In this document: positions 9,049 to 16,841 of the stretch, piece by piece
How the letters are laid out: the number at the start of each line of letters is the position of its first letter
Position numbering within the stretch: position 1 is the stretch's first letter
DNA from: Arthrobacter sp. UKPF54-2
GTDB taxonomy: Bacteria; Actinomycetota; Actinomycetes; Actinomycetales; Micrococcaceae
Length of the DNA: 64,000 nt
Assembly: GCF_007858535.1 (NCBI RefSeq)
Contig: NZ_CP040174.1
Location: forward strand, 1,240,001-1,304,000
Direction: 5' to 3'
Notes under the pieces: model-generated
Database searches by the model: none
What the model saw: the letters and a program-made list of their open reading frames with translations, nothing else
Told to the model about the DNA's origin: nothing
Translations under genes and position numbers: made by a program

Positions 9049-9315
9049 CTAGCGGGAAGAAGCGCTCTCCTGGTCGGCGGCGTTGCGCGTGGCCTGCTGG
9101 CCCGCTTGCTGCAGGGCCTGGGAAACCCGGGTCAGGGCCGCGGTGTGCTCGCCGTTCCACTCGTTGCGGAACTTCTCCGCGTCCGGGCCCTTCCAGTCGG
9201 TTCCGGCCAGGACCTTGGTCAGCAGCGACTTCTGGTTGGCGATCTCCTGCGAACCGGCCTGCAGCTTCGACCCAAGAGTCTTGAGCTGAGCAACGTCTGC
9301 ACCCCAAATAGCCAT
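9049..9315 (-). CDS. WXG100 family protein (ESAT-6-like), orphan
   Basis: The 88-residue product has the size and fold signature of WXG100 proteins: two amphipathic helices separated by a turn with the motif DWKGPDAEKFRNEWN (W at about 42). WXG100 proteins form helical-hairpin dimers and are substrates or chaperones of type VII secretion. No EccC-type ATPase or other type VII component is adjacent, so it is an orphan. AAGGAGAT lies 8 nt before the ATG, suggesting strong translation. The C-terminus (NAADQESASSR) lacks an obvious YxxxD/E secretion signal. Confidence 0.88.
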   Translation of the reverse strand: MAIWGADVAQLKTLGSKLQAGSQEIANQKSLLTKVLAGTDWKGPDAEKFRNEWNGEHTAALTRVSQALQQAGQQATRNAADQESASSR

Positions 9316-9428
9316 TCGAAAAATCTCCTTAGTTCACCGGACCCGAACCCTGTCGGCGTCCCCAGCGGCCCCCGGCTGCTCCGGAAGATCCATTGCCAAG
9401 AACCTACCCTGCCGCGCAAAACACTGTC

Positions 9429-9448
9429 GATGGGCAGCCCTGCCCATC
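9429..9448 (-). terminator. terminator of the copper operon
   Basis: The 9-bp perfect stem GATGGGCAG / CTGCCCATC with a CC loop sits 3 bp beyond the copA stop. On the minus strand it is followed by GACAGTGTTTTGC, a short U-rich tail. Confidence 0.7.
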
Positions 9449-9451
9449 AGG

Positions 9452-11719
9452 CTACTTGCCGAAGCTGCGCAGCCGCAGCGAGTTGGCCACCACCAGCACG
9501 GAGCTCGCCGCCATCGCCGCGCCCGCAATCATCGGGTTGAGCAGGCCAAGCGCGGCCACCGGGATGCCGACAGCGTTGTAGAAGAAGGCCCAGAACAAGT
9601 TGGTTTTGATCGTTGCCAGGGTTCGGCGGGACAGTTCGATAGCCTGCCCGACCTGTCCCAGCTCGTTGCCCATCACGGTCAGGTCAGCGGCCTCGATAGC
9701 GACGTCCGTGCCGGAGCCCATGGCGATCCCCAGATCCGCCTGCGCCAGGGCCGCGGCGTCGTTGACGCCGTCGCCGGCCATCGCCACGGTGGCCCCTGCG
9801 GCCTGCAGGGCCCGTACCGCGTCCACCTTGCCCTCCGGCAGCACCCCCGCGAAGACGTCCTCGGCCGGGATGCCGACGGCGGCGGCAACCTGGCCCGCCA
9901 CCGCGGCGTTGTCGCCGGTCAGCAGGATGGGCCGCAGCCCCAGTTCGCGGAGCCGCGCGATGGCCGCCGCGGAGCCGGGCTTCAGCGTGTCCCGGAGGCT
10001 GATGATGCCGGCCGGTTCCCCGTCCACGGCCACCCAGACGGCGGTGGCTCCGGCGTCCTCCGCGGCGGCCAGAGCGGCCTGCTGCGGGCCGGAGACGGCG
10101 ACGCCGTTCTCCTTCAACCAGCCGGACCGGCCCACCGTGACGAGGCGGCCGTCCACACTGCCGCGGACACCGCCGCCCGGCGCGGAGTGGAAGCCGGTGA
10201 CGGCGGGCAGCTCGGCGGCGCCGCCGTCGCTCTGCCGGCTGGCAGCGAGTGCCGCCGCCGCGATGGCCCGGGCGACGGGATGCTCGGAGGCGGCCTCCGC
10301 CGCGCCGGCAAGCCGCAGGACGTCGCTTTCGCTAAAGGGGGCGAAGGCGCGGGTGCCGTCCACGGCGAGGTGGCCGGTGGTGACGGTGCCGGTCTTGTCC
10401 AGCAGGATGGTGTCCACGGTGCGGGTGTCCTCGAGCACCTGCGGGCCCTTGATCAGGATGCCCATCTGTGCTCCGCGGCCGGTCCCGGTGAGCAGGCCGA
10501 CCGGGGTGGCCAGACCGAGCGCGCACGGGCAGGCGATGACCAGCACGGCGACGGCGGCGGTGAAAGCGGCGCGGAGCTCGGCGTCGTTGACGGCTGGACC
10601 GGCCGCGAGCAGCCAGGCGCCGAAGGTGGCCACGGCGATGGCGAGGACCACGGGGACGAAGACGGCGCTGATCCTGTCCGCCAGCCGGGCGATCGGCGCC
10701 TTCCCGGACTGCGCCTGGGAGACCAGCCGGCCCATCTGGGCGAGGGTGGTGTCTGCGCCCACCCGGGTGGCACGGACCAGGATCCGCCCGGAGGTGTTGA
10801 TCGTGGCGCCGGTGACCGGGCTGTCCGGCCCGACCTCCACCGGCACCGATTCCCCGGTGACGAGCGAGGCGTCCACGGCGGACGTACCCTCGACCACCAT
10901 CCCGTCGGTGGCGATCTTCTCGCCGGGCCGCACGACCAGGACGTCCCCGACCCGGAGCTTGTCCGCGGGCACCTTGAACTCCAGGCCGTCCCGCAGCACG
11001 GCCGCGTCCTTGGCGCCCAGGTCCAGCAGGGCCTTGAGCGCGTCGCCGGCCTTCTGTTTGGCGTTGGCCTCCAGGTAGCGGCCTAACAGCAGGAAGGTGG
11101 TGACGACGGAGGCGACCTCGAAGTACAGTCCGCCGGAGCCCATGCCTTCCATGCCCGGGTGCTCGGTGAGGCGGGGATCGGCCAGCAGCTGCCACGCCGA
11201 GAAAGCGTAGGCGGCCGTGACTCCGAGTGAGACGAGCGTGTCCATGGTGGAGGACAGGTGCCGGGCGTTCACGGCGGCGGCCCGGTGGAACGGCCACGCC
11301 GCCCAGCTGACCACGGGCAACGCCAGGGCACCGGCCACCCAGCCCCAGTTCGGGAACTGGAAGGCCGGGAACATCGAGATTAGGAACACCGGGACGGTCA
11401 GGACGGCCGCGGCCGCCAGCCGGGGCCCCAGCGCCGTCGCCGGGCTCGCGGCCGGCGCTTCGGCTGCCGCGTCCCGTGGAGTCTTGAGGGTGGCCTTGTA
11501 GCCGGCCGCGTTCACGGTGGCGGTGATTTGCTCGTCCGTGATGCCCGCCGGAACGGTGACCCGGGCGGACTCCAGCGGCAGGTTGACCGAGGCGGTGACG
11601 CCGTCGAGCTTTCCGAGCTTGCGTTCGACCCGGCCCACACAGGAGGCGCAGGTCATGCCCTCGATGTCGAGTTCAATCACCCGGCTCCCGGGCTGGTCCA
11701 GCAGTTGCGCGTTGCTCAC
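9452..11719 (-). CDS. copA: copper-exporting P1B-type ATPase
   Basis: The 755-residue ATPase exports Cu(I) across the cytoplasmic membrane. The N-terminal heavy-metal-associated domain has GMTCASC (C24, C27). The actuator-domain motif TGES is at 288-291, the membrane metal-binding motif CPC at 397-399, and the phosphorylated aspartate in DKTGT at 441-445. GDGVNDAAAL follows in the hinge region. The order is HMA domain, two helices, four helices around the actuator, the P/N domains and two final helices. The start is GTG with AAGGGGGA upstream. It is the last gene of csoR-copZ-copA on the minus strand, 52 bp after copZ, and ends at a hairpin terminator. Confidence 0.97.
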   Translation of the reverse strand: MSNAQLLDQPGSRVIELDIEGMTCASCVGRVERKLGKLDGVTASVNLPLESARVTVPAGITDEQITATVNAAGYKATLKTPRDAAAEAPAASPATALGPRLAAAAVLTVPVFLISMFPAFQFPNWGWVAGALALPVVSWAAWPFHRAAAVNARHLSSTMDTLVSLGVTAAYAFSAWQLLADPRLTEHPGMEGMGSGGLYFEVASVVTTFLLLGRYLEANAKQKAGDALKALLDLGAKDAAVLRDGLEFKVPADKLRVGDVLVVRPGEKIATDGMVVEGTSAVDASLVTGESVPVEVGPDSPVTGATINTSGRILVRATRVGADTTLAQMGRLVSQAQSGKAPIARLADRISAVFVPVVLAIAVATFGAWLLAAGPAVNDAELRAAFTAAVAVLVIACPCALGLATPVGLLTGTGRGAQMGILIKGPQVLEDTRTVDTILLDKTGTVTTGHLAVDGTRAFAPFSESDVLRLAGAAEAASEHPVARAIAAAALAASRQSDGGAAELPAVTGFHSAPGGGVRGSVDGRLVTVGRSGWLKENGVAVSGPQQAALAAAEDAGATAVWVAVDGEPAGIISLRDTLKPGSAAAIARLRELGLRPILLTGDNAAVAGQVAAAVGIPAEDVFAGVLPEGKVDAVRALQAAGATVAMAGDGVNDAAALAQADLGIAMGSGTDVAIEAADLTVMGNELGQVGQAIELSRRTLATIKTNLFWAFFYNAVGIPVAALGLLNPMIAGAAMAASSVLVVANSLRLRSFGK

Positions 11720-11771
11720 GGTATGTCCCCCTTCGGTCCTGCTCGGTAAGAAGTGCTGCCCGGCGGCGGGC

Positions 11772-12002
11772 TCAGGCCTCGTTCGCGACCACCAGGTAGC
11801 CGGCTTCGGCGACCGCTTCGCCGATCTCGGCGGGCGAGAGCGGCTTGTCCGAGGTGATCGTCACGGTGGAGACGCCGCCGGCGTTCAGGTCGACGTCGAC
11901 GCTTTCGACGCCGGCCAGCGCCTCGAGTTCCTCGGAGACGGAGGACACGCAGTGCCCGCAGGTCATGCCGGATACCTCAACGGTGGTGGAAACGGTGCTC
12001 AT
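11772..12002 (-). CDS. copZ: copper chaperone CopZ (heavy-metal-associated domain)
   Basis: The 76-residue single-domain protein has the beta-alpha-beta HMA fold, with the Cu(I)-binding motif MTCGHC near residue 13. CopZ carries Cu(I) in the cytoplasm to the CopA ATPase and to CsoR. The start ATG 12002 has AAGGAG 6 nt upstream; the in-frame extension to 12092 lies in the csoR-copZ gap and lacks such a site. It sits between csoR and copA in the same orientation, so induction by copper through CsoR is expected. Confidence 0.93.
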   Translation of the reverse strand: MSTVSTTVEVSGMTCGHCVSSVSEELEALAGVESVDVDLNAGGVSTVTITSDKPLSPAEIGEAVAEAGYLVVANEA

Positions 12003-12066
12003 GGCTTGCTCCTTGGTGGGGGCCTGGGGGTTGCCCAGCCCGATGGTGTGGTGAGTGGTGTTGCCG

Positions 12067-12414
12067 CTACCGCAGCAGGCGCCCGATGGCATCGGTGGCC
12101 TCCTTCACTTTGAAGTCGATGGCTTCAGCCCGAAGTTCCGGATCCGGCTCCGCGGCCGCACCGACCACGCAGTGGCCGATGTGCTCTTCCACCAGCCCGA
12201 GGCTGACGGCGTGCAGGGCCTTGGTGACCGCGGCGACCTGGGTCAGGATGTCGATGCAGTACTTGTCCTCATCGACCATCCGGGCGATGCCGCGGACCTG
12301 GCCCTCGATCCGTTTGAGCCGCTTGAGGTAGGCATCCTTGTTGGCGGAGTAGCCGTGCTGCTGGGACTCGGTGTCGTCCAGGGCGGCCGTGGCGGAGGCT
12401 TCGGACTCGTTCAT
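12067..12414 (-). CDS. csoR: copper-sensing transcriptional repressor CsoR
   Basis: The 115-residue four-helix regulator has the copper-binding triad C53, H78 and C82 (YCIDIL and EEHIGHC) that defines CsoR among the CsoR/RcnR/FrmR family. The DNA-binding face includes YLKRLKRIEGQVRGI. Cu(I) binding releases it from its operator. The minus-strand promoter reads TTGCCA (12444-12449), 17 nt, TATGTT (12421-12426), 6 nt, ATG, so the csoR transcript is probably leaderless. One operator lies between the -35 and -10 hexamers and one lies upstream, giving tight autorepression of csoR-copZ-copA. Confidence 0.96.
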   Translation of the reverse strand: MNESEASATAALDDTESQQHGYSANKDAYLKRLKRIEGQVRGIARMVDEDKYCIDILTQVAAVTKALHAVSLGLVEEHIGHCVVGAAAEPDPELRAEAIDFKVKEATDAIGRLLR

Positions 12415-12425
12415 GTCCTCAACAT

Positions 12426-12466
12426 ATACCCCCTAGGGGTATCTGGCAAGTACCCTCCGGGGGTAT
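12426..12466. promoter_or_regulatory. two CsoR operators over the csoR promoter
   Basis: Site 1 is ATACCCCCTAGGGGTAT (12426-12442) and site 2 is GTACCCTCCGGGGGTAT (12450-12466), spaced 24 bp start to start. Both match the known CsoR consensus of a G-tract/C-tract inverted repeat with TAT/ATA flanks. Site 1 occupies the spacer between -35 and -10. Confidence 0.92.
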
Positions 12467-12491
12467 CACGGACGGTCCCGGAAATTAAAGA

Positions 12492-12530
12492 GCTCCGGAG
12501 TGCGTTATTGGGGGATACGCACTCCGGAGC
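12492..12530 (-). terminator. 14-bp stem terminator downstream of the universal stress gene region
   Basis: The perfect stem GCTCCGGAGTGCGT (12492-12505) pairs with 12517-12530 around an 11-nt loop. On the minus strand it is followed by TCTTTAATTTCC. It would end transcripts of the minus-strand genes at 12621-13345. A second weaker hairpin, GTAGGGGG-TTTT-CCACCTAC, lies at 12540-12559 in the same 3' region. Confidence 0.75.
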
Positions 12531-12620
12531 AGCTATGGGGTAGGGGGTTTTCCACCTACGAATTAAACCTTACTTGGCGGTAGCGACGATGCGCCAGCAC
12601 CTCGAATAACTACTTTCGCT

Positions 12621-12794
12621 TTATTTTCCCGTGCCCGGCCTGGACCCGGATTGCGGGGAGACCGGCCCCTCGGCGGACAGCTGGGCGGCGTGGAAATCGA
12701 AGTGGTCAACCGGGTAGGCGTAGACGTCGGCCAGCGACATCCTGGCGCGGAAAAACGGATCCCAGCGCTCGGTCAAAGCGGCCGGAGCTGTCAA
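12621..12794 (-). CDS. short reading frame behind the universal stress gene; small protein or shifted C-terminus
   Basis: This frame shows clear coding bias (most third positions are G or C) and a natural composition: LTERWDPFFRARMSLADVYA, then YPVDHFDFHAAQLSAEGPVS. No good start is visible. TTG 12794 (57 aa) has GGAG only about 3 nt before it, and TTG 12776 and ATG 12740 have no ribosome-binding site. The same frame stays open upstream into the universal stress gene, and its coding-like composition begins at WKLTPPFPKAAPDSPEP, right where that gene ends in another frame. It may be a coupled small protein or the frameshifted tail of the stress protein. No family is recognised. Confidence 0.5.
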   Translation of the reverse strand: MTAPAALTERWDPFFRARMSLADVYAYPVDHFDFHAAQLSAEGPVSPQSGSRPGTGK

Positions 12795-12835
12795 AGGCTC
12801 CGGAGAGTCCGGGGCGGCCTTCGGGAACGGCGGGG

Positions 12836-13345
12836 TCAGCTTCCACGGCGGGAGCTGCCCGGTCCGCCGGACCGGGCAGGGACGATCAGGATGGGCCGGT
12901 CCTGATGGTGGCTCAGCCAGGCGGCCACCGAGCCGTTCAGGGCGGCGGTGATCCGGTGCCCCAGCCCGGGTTCCGGGGTGCCCACCACAATCATGGCCGC
13001 GGCGGCGTCCGCCGCCAGCCGCCCGAGCGCCCGGGCCGGATCCCCCGCCAGGGTCCGCAGGCTCCATTCGACGCCGGGGCCGTCGCAGACGGCGGCAATC
13101 TCGGTCCGCAGGCGTTCCGTCTGTGCACGGATTTCCTCGTTGTCCGCCTCGGGATGCAGCGAGAGCCGGTGGGCCGAGCGGGCCGGATCCCACTCCACCA
13201 GGTAGCTGGCCTCGTCGACGAACGCGCAGACCAGCGGTGCGGCAAGGACGCGGGCCAGTTCCACGGCGGTTTCGAGCACCTCCGGCGACCGTCCGGGGAG
13301 GACACCGACGACCAGCGGTGCGTGGGGCGTGCGCTCTGCGGGCAT
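12836..13345 (-). CDS. universal stress protein
   Basis: The 169-residue product is a single USP domain: beta-strand start PLVVGVLPGRSPEVLETAVELA and the ATP-binding motif G-2x-G-9x-G-S near the C-terminus (VGTPEPGLGHR...NGSVAAWL), ending DRPILIVPA. USPs bind ATP and modulate survival under stress. ATG 13345 (MPAERTPH) is used; an upstream in-frame ATG at 13387 is possible. The C-terminal SGGPGSSRRGS is atypical and coincides with the point where coding character moves to a different frame, so a frameshift near 12840-12870 is possible. Confidence 0.85.
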   Translation of the reverse strand: MPAERTPHAPLVVGVLPGRSPEVLETAVELARVLAAPLVCAFVDEASYLVEWDPARSAHRLSLHPEADNEEIRAQTERLRTEIAAVCDGPGVEWSLRTLAGDPARALGRLAADAAAAMIVVGTPEPGLGHRITAALNGSVAAWLSHHQDRPILIVPARSGGPGSSRRGS

Positions 13346-13457
13346 AGCCCATTCTTGCCCCCGGCGGGGCTGCCCGGCTAGGGCCATCCTGCCCGAGGCA
13401 GCCCTTGATCGGCTCCGCCGCCGGGCCTACGGTTGAAGGACAGGGGAGGCGGGCAGC

Positions 13458-13658
13458 ATGGACATCTATATGTGGTGGCTGGACCTGGACCTGGCCAGCA
13501 AGGAGTGGCTGCGGGAGAACCTGCGCGCTGCCGAGTTGCCGCTGCCGGTGCTGCAGGGCATCGCCGAGGCCGGCGGACCGCACCCGGACCGGGCCACCGG
13601 GGTGCTGAGCGCCGCCGACTGGGACTTCGTAGAGACCCAGTCCGAGTTCGTCGACTGA
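13458..13658 (+). CDS. small acidic hypothetical protein
   Basis: The 66-residue product begins MDIYMWWLDLDLASKEWLRE and ends DWDFVETQSEFVD, with many Asp, Glu and Trp residues and no hydrophobic segment or cysteine. GGGGAGG lies 9 nt before the ATG. Its third-position GC bias is strong and it stands alone between the minus-strand USP gene and the BNR-repeat gene. No family is recognised; a compact helical cytoplasmic protein is likely. Confidence 0.7.
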   Translation: MDIYMWWLDLDLASKEWLRENLRAAELPLPVLQGIAEAGGPHPDRATGVLSAADWDFVETQSEFVD

Positions 13659-13708
13659 CCCGGGCAAAACCATTGCGGCGGTCCGGCCGGGGTGGTTGCA
13701 TGTAGGGC

Positions 13709-14860
13709 ATGGCTACCGCAGAGAGTTACCTCCTGGCGATTGGAACCAAAAAAGGCCTGTGGCTGGCAACCAGCCCGGACCGCCAAAACTGGGCCCTGTC
13801 CGGCCCGCACTTCCTGATGAGCGAGATCCCCAGCATCGGCATCGACACCCGCGGCGGCCGGACGCGGATCCTGGTCGGGGTCCGCTCGGAGCACTGGGGC
13901 CCAACGGTGTTCCACTCCGACGACCTCGGCGACACCTGGCACGAGCCGGAAAACGGCGCCATCCGCTTCCCCGAGGGCACCGACGCCGCGCTGGAGCGGG
14001 TCTGGCAGATCCATCCCGACGCCGAGTCCCGCCCCGGCGTCGTCTGGGCCGGCTGCGAGCCGATTTCGGTCTGGAAGTCCACCGACGGCGGTGAGCACTT
14101 CGAACTCAACCGCGGCTTGTGGGACCACCCGCACCGCAGCGAATGGGGGGCCGGCTACGGCGGGGCCGCAGCCCACTCGATCGTCGTTGACCCCGGCGGC
14201 GAGAAGGTGCACGTCGCGATGAGCACCGGCGGCGTCTACCGCTCGCTCGACGGCGGTTCCTCCTGGGAGCCGCGGAACAAGGGGATCTCGGCCTACTTTA
14301 TGCCCGATCCGAACCCCGAATTCGGCCAGTGCGTCCACAAGATCGCCGCGGACGCCGCCGTCGAGGGCCGCCTCTACGCCCAGAACCACCACGGCGTCTA
14401 CCGCAGCGACGACGACGCCGAAAGCTGGGAGTCGATCGCCGAGGGCCTGCCGGCGGACTTCGGCTTTGTGATGCTCACGCATCCGCACCGCGCCGGCACG
14501 GCCTGGGTCATCCCGCTGAAGGCCGACGGGGAACGCATCCCGCCGGACGGCAAGCTCGCCGTGCACCGGACCGACGACGCCGGGGCGAGCTGGAAACGGC
14601 TGGATGACGGGCTGCCCGGGTTCGAGTTCAACGCTGTGCTCCGCGACGCGGCCTGCGTCGACGGGGCCGAACCCGCCGGGGTCTACTTCGGGACCCGCGG
14701 CGGCAGCGTCTACGCCAGCGCCGACGAGGGCGAACACTTCACCGAGGTGGCCTCGCACCTGCCGGACGTACTCTGTGTCCGGGCCGGGGCGCTGTCCGGC
14801 GCCCGGGTACAGGGCGGCCAAGACGAGGGCGCCCTCGCCGCGGCCGAGGTTTCCGGGTGA
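13709..14860 (+). CDS. BNR-repeat beta-propeller protein (sialidase/VPS10-like, cytoplasmic)
   Basis: The 383-residue product contains repeated Asp-box motifs (S-x-D-x-G-x-x-W): HSDDLGDTWHE, KSTDGGEHFE, RSLDGGSSWEP, RSDDDAESWES, RTDDAGASWKR and ASADEGEHFTE. This indicates a six- or seven-bladed propeller. It has no signal peptide and lacks the Arg triad and RIP motif of true sialidases, so a glycosidase call would be unsafe. The gene is followed 9 bp later by a MoaD/ThiS-like gene, an operon. TTGCAT lies 7 nt before the start, so the mRNA may be leaderless. The biochemical role is unknown. Confidence 0.85.
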   Translation: MATAESYLLAIGTKKGLWLATSPDRQNWALSGPHFLMSEIPSIGIDTRGGRTRILVGVRSEHWGPTVFHSDDLGDTWHEPENGAIRFPEGTDAALERVWQIHPDAESRPGVVWAGCEPISVWKSTDGGEHFELNRGLWDHPHRSEWGAGYGGAAAHSIVVDPGGEKVHVAMSTGGVYRSLDGGSSWEPRNKGISAYFMPDPNPEFGQCVHKIAADAAVEGRLYAQNHHGVYRSDDDAESWESIAEGLPADFGFVMLTHPHRAGTAWVIPLKADGERIPPDGKLAVHRTDDAGASWKRLDDGLPGFEFNAVLRDAACVDGAEPAGVYFGTRGGSVYASADEGEHFTEVASHLPDVLCVRAGALSGARVQGGQDEGALAAAEVSG

Positions 14861-14869
14861 GGCGTCCCT

Positions 14870-15157
14870 TTGCCTGACATAAGTGTGGTGCTTCCCAGCG
14901 TTCTGCAGCCCCTGGCCGGCGGGCAGTCCGTCCTGACTGCGCCCGCCGACGGGGCCGTGAGCGTCCGGTGGCTGCTGGACTCGGTGGCCGCCGACTTCCC
15001 TGCGCTGTCCCGGCGGCTGCGGGACGAAACCGGTGCCGTCCGCCGCTTCGTGAATATCTACGTCAACGGGAACGAAATCCGGCGCCTGCAGGGCCTGGGC
15101 ACCGAAGTGGCGCCGGGCCAGGAAGTGCTGATCATCCAGTCCGTGGCCGGCGGTTAG
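14870..15157 (+). CDS. MoaD/ThiS family beta-grasp protein ending in Gly-Gly
   Basis: The 95-residue ubiquitin-like protein contains VSVRWLLDSVAADFPALSRR, FVNIYVNGNEIRRLQGLGTE, VAPGQEVLIIQSVAGG. The C-terminal GG is the feature that lets MoaD, ThiS and related sulfur carriers be adenylated and thiocarboxylated by an E1-like enzyme. No moeB/thiF gene is nearby. The TTG start at 14870 has TGAGG about 6 nt upstream. Co-transcription with the BNR-propeller gene suggests a shared but unknown pathway; modifier or sulfur-donor roles are equally possible. Confidence 0.88.
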   Translation: MPDISVVLPSVLQPLAGGQSVLTAPADGAVSVRWLLDSVAADFPALSRRLRDETGAVRRFVNIYVNGNEIRRLQGLGTEVAPGQEVLIIQSVAGG

Positions 15158-15161
15158 CCGG

Positions 15162-15398
15162 TCAGGCCACCCGCCAGAGGCTGCATTCGTCCGTGTTGAC
15201 GGCCTTGCGGGTGCCCGACTGCCGGTCCAGGATCCAGACGACGCCGATTCCCGGTGCCGTCTCCTGCACGCAGCCGCGGCGGATCACAACGTCGTCGTAG
15301 TTCGGTCCCACCCGCAGCCGGGCCTCGATTTCATCGCCGCGGTGCAGCTGGTCAAGGGCGCGGACTCGGGTGATCTGGGCTTTGGCTTCCTTCAACAT
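15162..15398 (-). CDS. small conserved-looking hypothetical protein
   Basis: The 78-residue product starts MLKEAKAQITRVRALDQLHR and contains IEARLRVGPNYDDVVIRRGC and GIGVVWILDRQSGTRKAVNT. The pattern of alternating hydrophobic strands suggests a small beta-barrel. AGGAGG lies 7 nt before the ATG. It is convergent with the ThiS-like gene (4-nt gap between stops). No family is recognised. Confidence 0.7.
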   Translation of the reverse strand: MLKEAKAQITRVRALDQLHRGDEIEARLRVGPNYDDVVIRRGCVQETAPGIGVVWILDRQSGTRKAVNTDECSLWRVA

Positions 15399-15596
15399 CG
15401 CTGGCCTCCTGGACTGGAGCTGGTGCCTGCTCTTGCCGGCCCTTCCAGTGTCCGGCGCCAATGTTGCCGCCGCGTTTCCGCCCGGTAAGCGCTGGGTTAG
15501 TTTTGCGGCCCGTCCCGTTGCGGAGGCTCCGGTTCCCGTCCGGCCGGGCACACCGGGGGATCGACGCGGGCGTTCCGCCGCGCCAGAATAGGGCCC

Positions 15597-16688
15597 ATGC
15601 GACTGCCCCTGATGCCCCCGATCGCGCCGATGCTGGCGAAGGCCGTCGGCGCCCTGCCGGACGGGCCGATGAGTTTCGAGCCCAAGTGGGACGGCTTCCG
15701 CTCCATCATCTTCCGCGACGGCGACGAGGTGGAGATCGGCAGCCGCAACGGCAAACCCCTGACCCGCTACTTCCCGGAGCTGGTGGAGGCGCTGAAGCTG
15801 AACCTTCCGCCGCGCTGTGTGGTCGACGGCGAGATCGTCCTGGTGGGGGCCTCGGGGGACCGCCTCGACTTCGACGCGCTGCAGCAGCGGATCCACCCCG
15901 CCGCGAGCCGGGTTCGCCTCCTCGCTGACCAGACCCCCGCGAGCTTCGTCGCGTTCGACCTGCTGGCACTGGGCGAGGAGGATTTCACCGCCCGGCCATT
16001 CGAGGAGCGCCGCACGGCCCTCGAACGCGTGCTCGCGGACAGCTCCGCCCCGGTGCACCTGACCGCCGCGACCCTGGACCGGCACACCGCGGAACGGTGG
16101 TTCCGGCAGTTCGAGGGCGCCGGCCTGGACGGGATCGTGGCCAAGGCGCTTGCCTCCAGCTACCAGCCGGACAAGCGCACCATGTTCAAGGTCAAGCACG
16201 AACGCACCGCGGACTGTGTGCTGGCCGGTTACCGGGTGCACACCTCCGGCCCTGACCGGATCGGTTCACTGTTGCTGGGACTTTACGACGGGGAGGGCAT
16301 CCTGGCCAGCGTCGGGGTGGTTGGCGCCTTCCCGATGCAGCGCCGCAAGGAACTGTTCGAGGAGCTCCAGCCGCTGGTCACCGATTTCGCCGACCACCCG
16401 TGGGCGTGGGACCGGCAGGAGGACGGCACCCGCACCCCGCGCAACGCCGAGGGCAGCCGCTGGAGCGGTGGCAAGGACCTGGGTTTCACGCCGCTGCGCC
16501 CGGAACGGGTGGTCGAAGTGAAGTATGACCATATGGAGGGTGAGCGGTTCCGGCACACCACCCAGTTCGTCCGCTGGCGGCCGGACCGGGACCCCGCCTC
16601 CTGCACCTACGCGCAGCTGGAGGAACCGGTCAGCTACGATCTGGCCGCGGTGCTGAACGCCGGCGGCCCGGCGTCCGGCGGCGGCTGA
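15597..16688 (+). CDS. ligC: ATP-dependent DNA ligase, LigC type
   Basis: The 363-residue enzyme has the nucleotidyltransferase motif I EPKWDGFR, with the AMP-accepting Lys at residue 30, motif III-like VVDGEIVLV and FVAFDLLAL, motif IV DGIVAKAL and motif V MFKVKHERTADCVLAGYR. A C-terminal OB-fold follows. Its length and single-polypeptide form match actinobacterial LigC, which seals nicks in backup base-excision or end-joining repair and is separate from NAD-dependent LigA and from LigD. No Ku or polymerase-domain gene is adjacent. CAGAAT lies 7 nt before the ATG, again near-leaderless. Confidence 0.93.
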   Translation: MRLPLMPPIAPMLAKAVGALPDGPMSFEPKWDGFRSIIFRDGDEVEIGSRNGKPLTRYFPELVEALKLNLPPRCVVDGEIVLVGASGDRLDFDALQQRIHPAASRVRLLADQTPASFVAFDLLALGEEDFTARPFEERRTALERVLADSSAPVHLTAATLDRHTAERWFRQFEGAGLDGIVAKALASSYQPDKRTMFKVKHERTADCVLAGYRVHTSGPDRIGSLLLGLYDGEGILASVGVVGAFPMQRRKELFEELQPLVTDFADHPWAWDRQEDGTRTPRNAEGSRWSGGKDLGFTPLRPERVVEVKYDHMEGERFRHTTQFVRWRPDRDPASCTYAQLEEPVSYDLAAVLNAGGPASGGG

Positions 16689-16758
16689 ACCGCCCGCCGT
16701 CGGGCGTGCCGCCTGACGCTCCCGCCCGGTTCCTTCGCTCCCCACCCCGGCAACACGC

Positions 16759-16799
16759 GGAAAAGCCCGGCGTGTTCCTTGAACACACCGGGCTTTTCC
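16759..16799. terminator. bidirectional terminator between ligC and the shikimate symporter
   Basis: A 19-bp stem (16759-16777 with 16781-16799) has one mismatch and a CTT loop. It is flanked by AAAA and TTTT inside the stem (GGAAAAGCCCGG / CCGGGCTTTTCC), so a U-rich 3' side is available in both directions. The genes on either side converge here. Confidence 0.85.
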
Positions 16800-16841
16800 C
16801 AAAGTAACCGGGCCGGAACGCACGCCGGGCCGGCGCGGGCC

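Noticed and set aside
12621..13673. A single 350-residue protein over the whole open frame
   Set aside because: Only the last 60-70 codons look coding. The upstream part is a shadow of the universal stress gene and the small gene at 13458.
13709..14860. Annotation as a sialidase
   Set aside because: Asp boxes are present, but the Arg triad, the RIP motif and a signal peptide are not.
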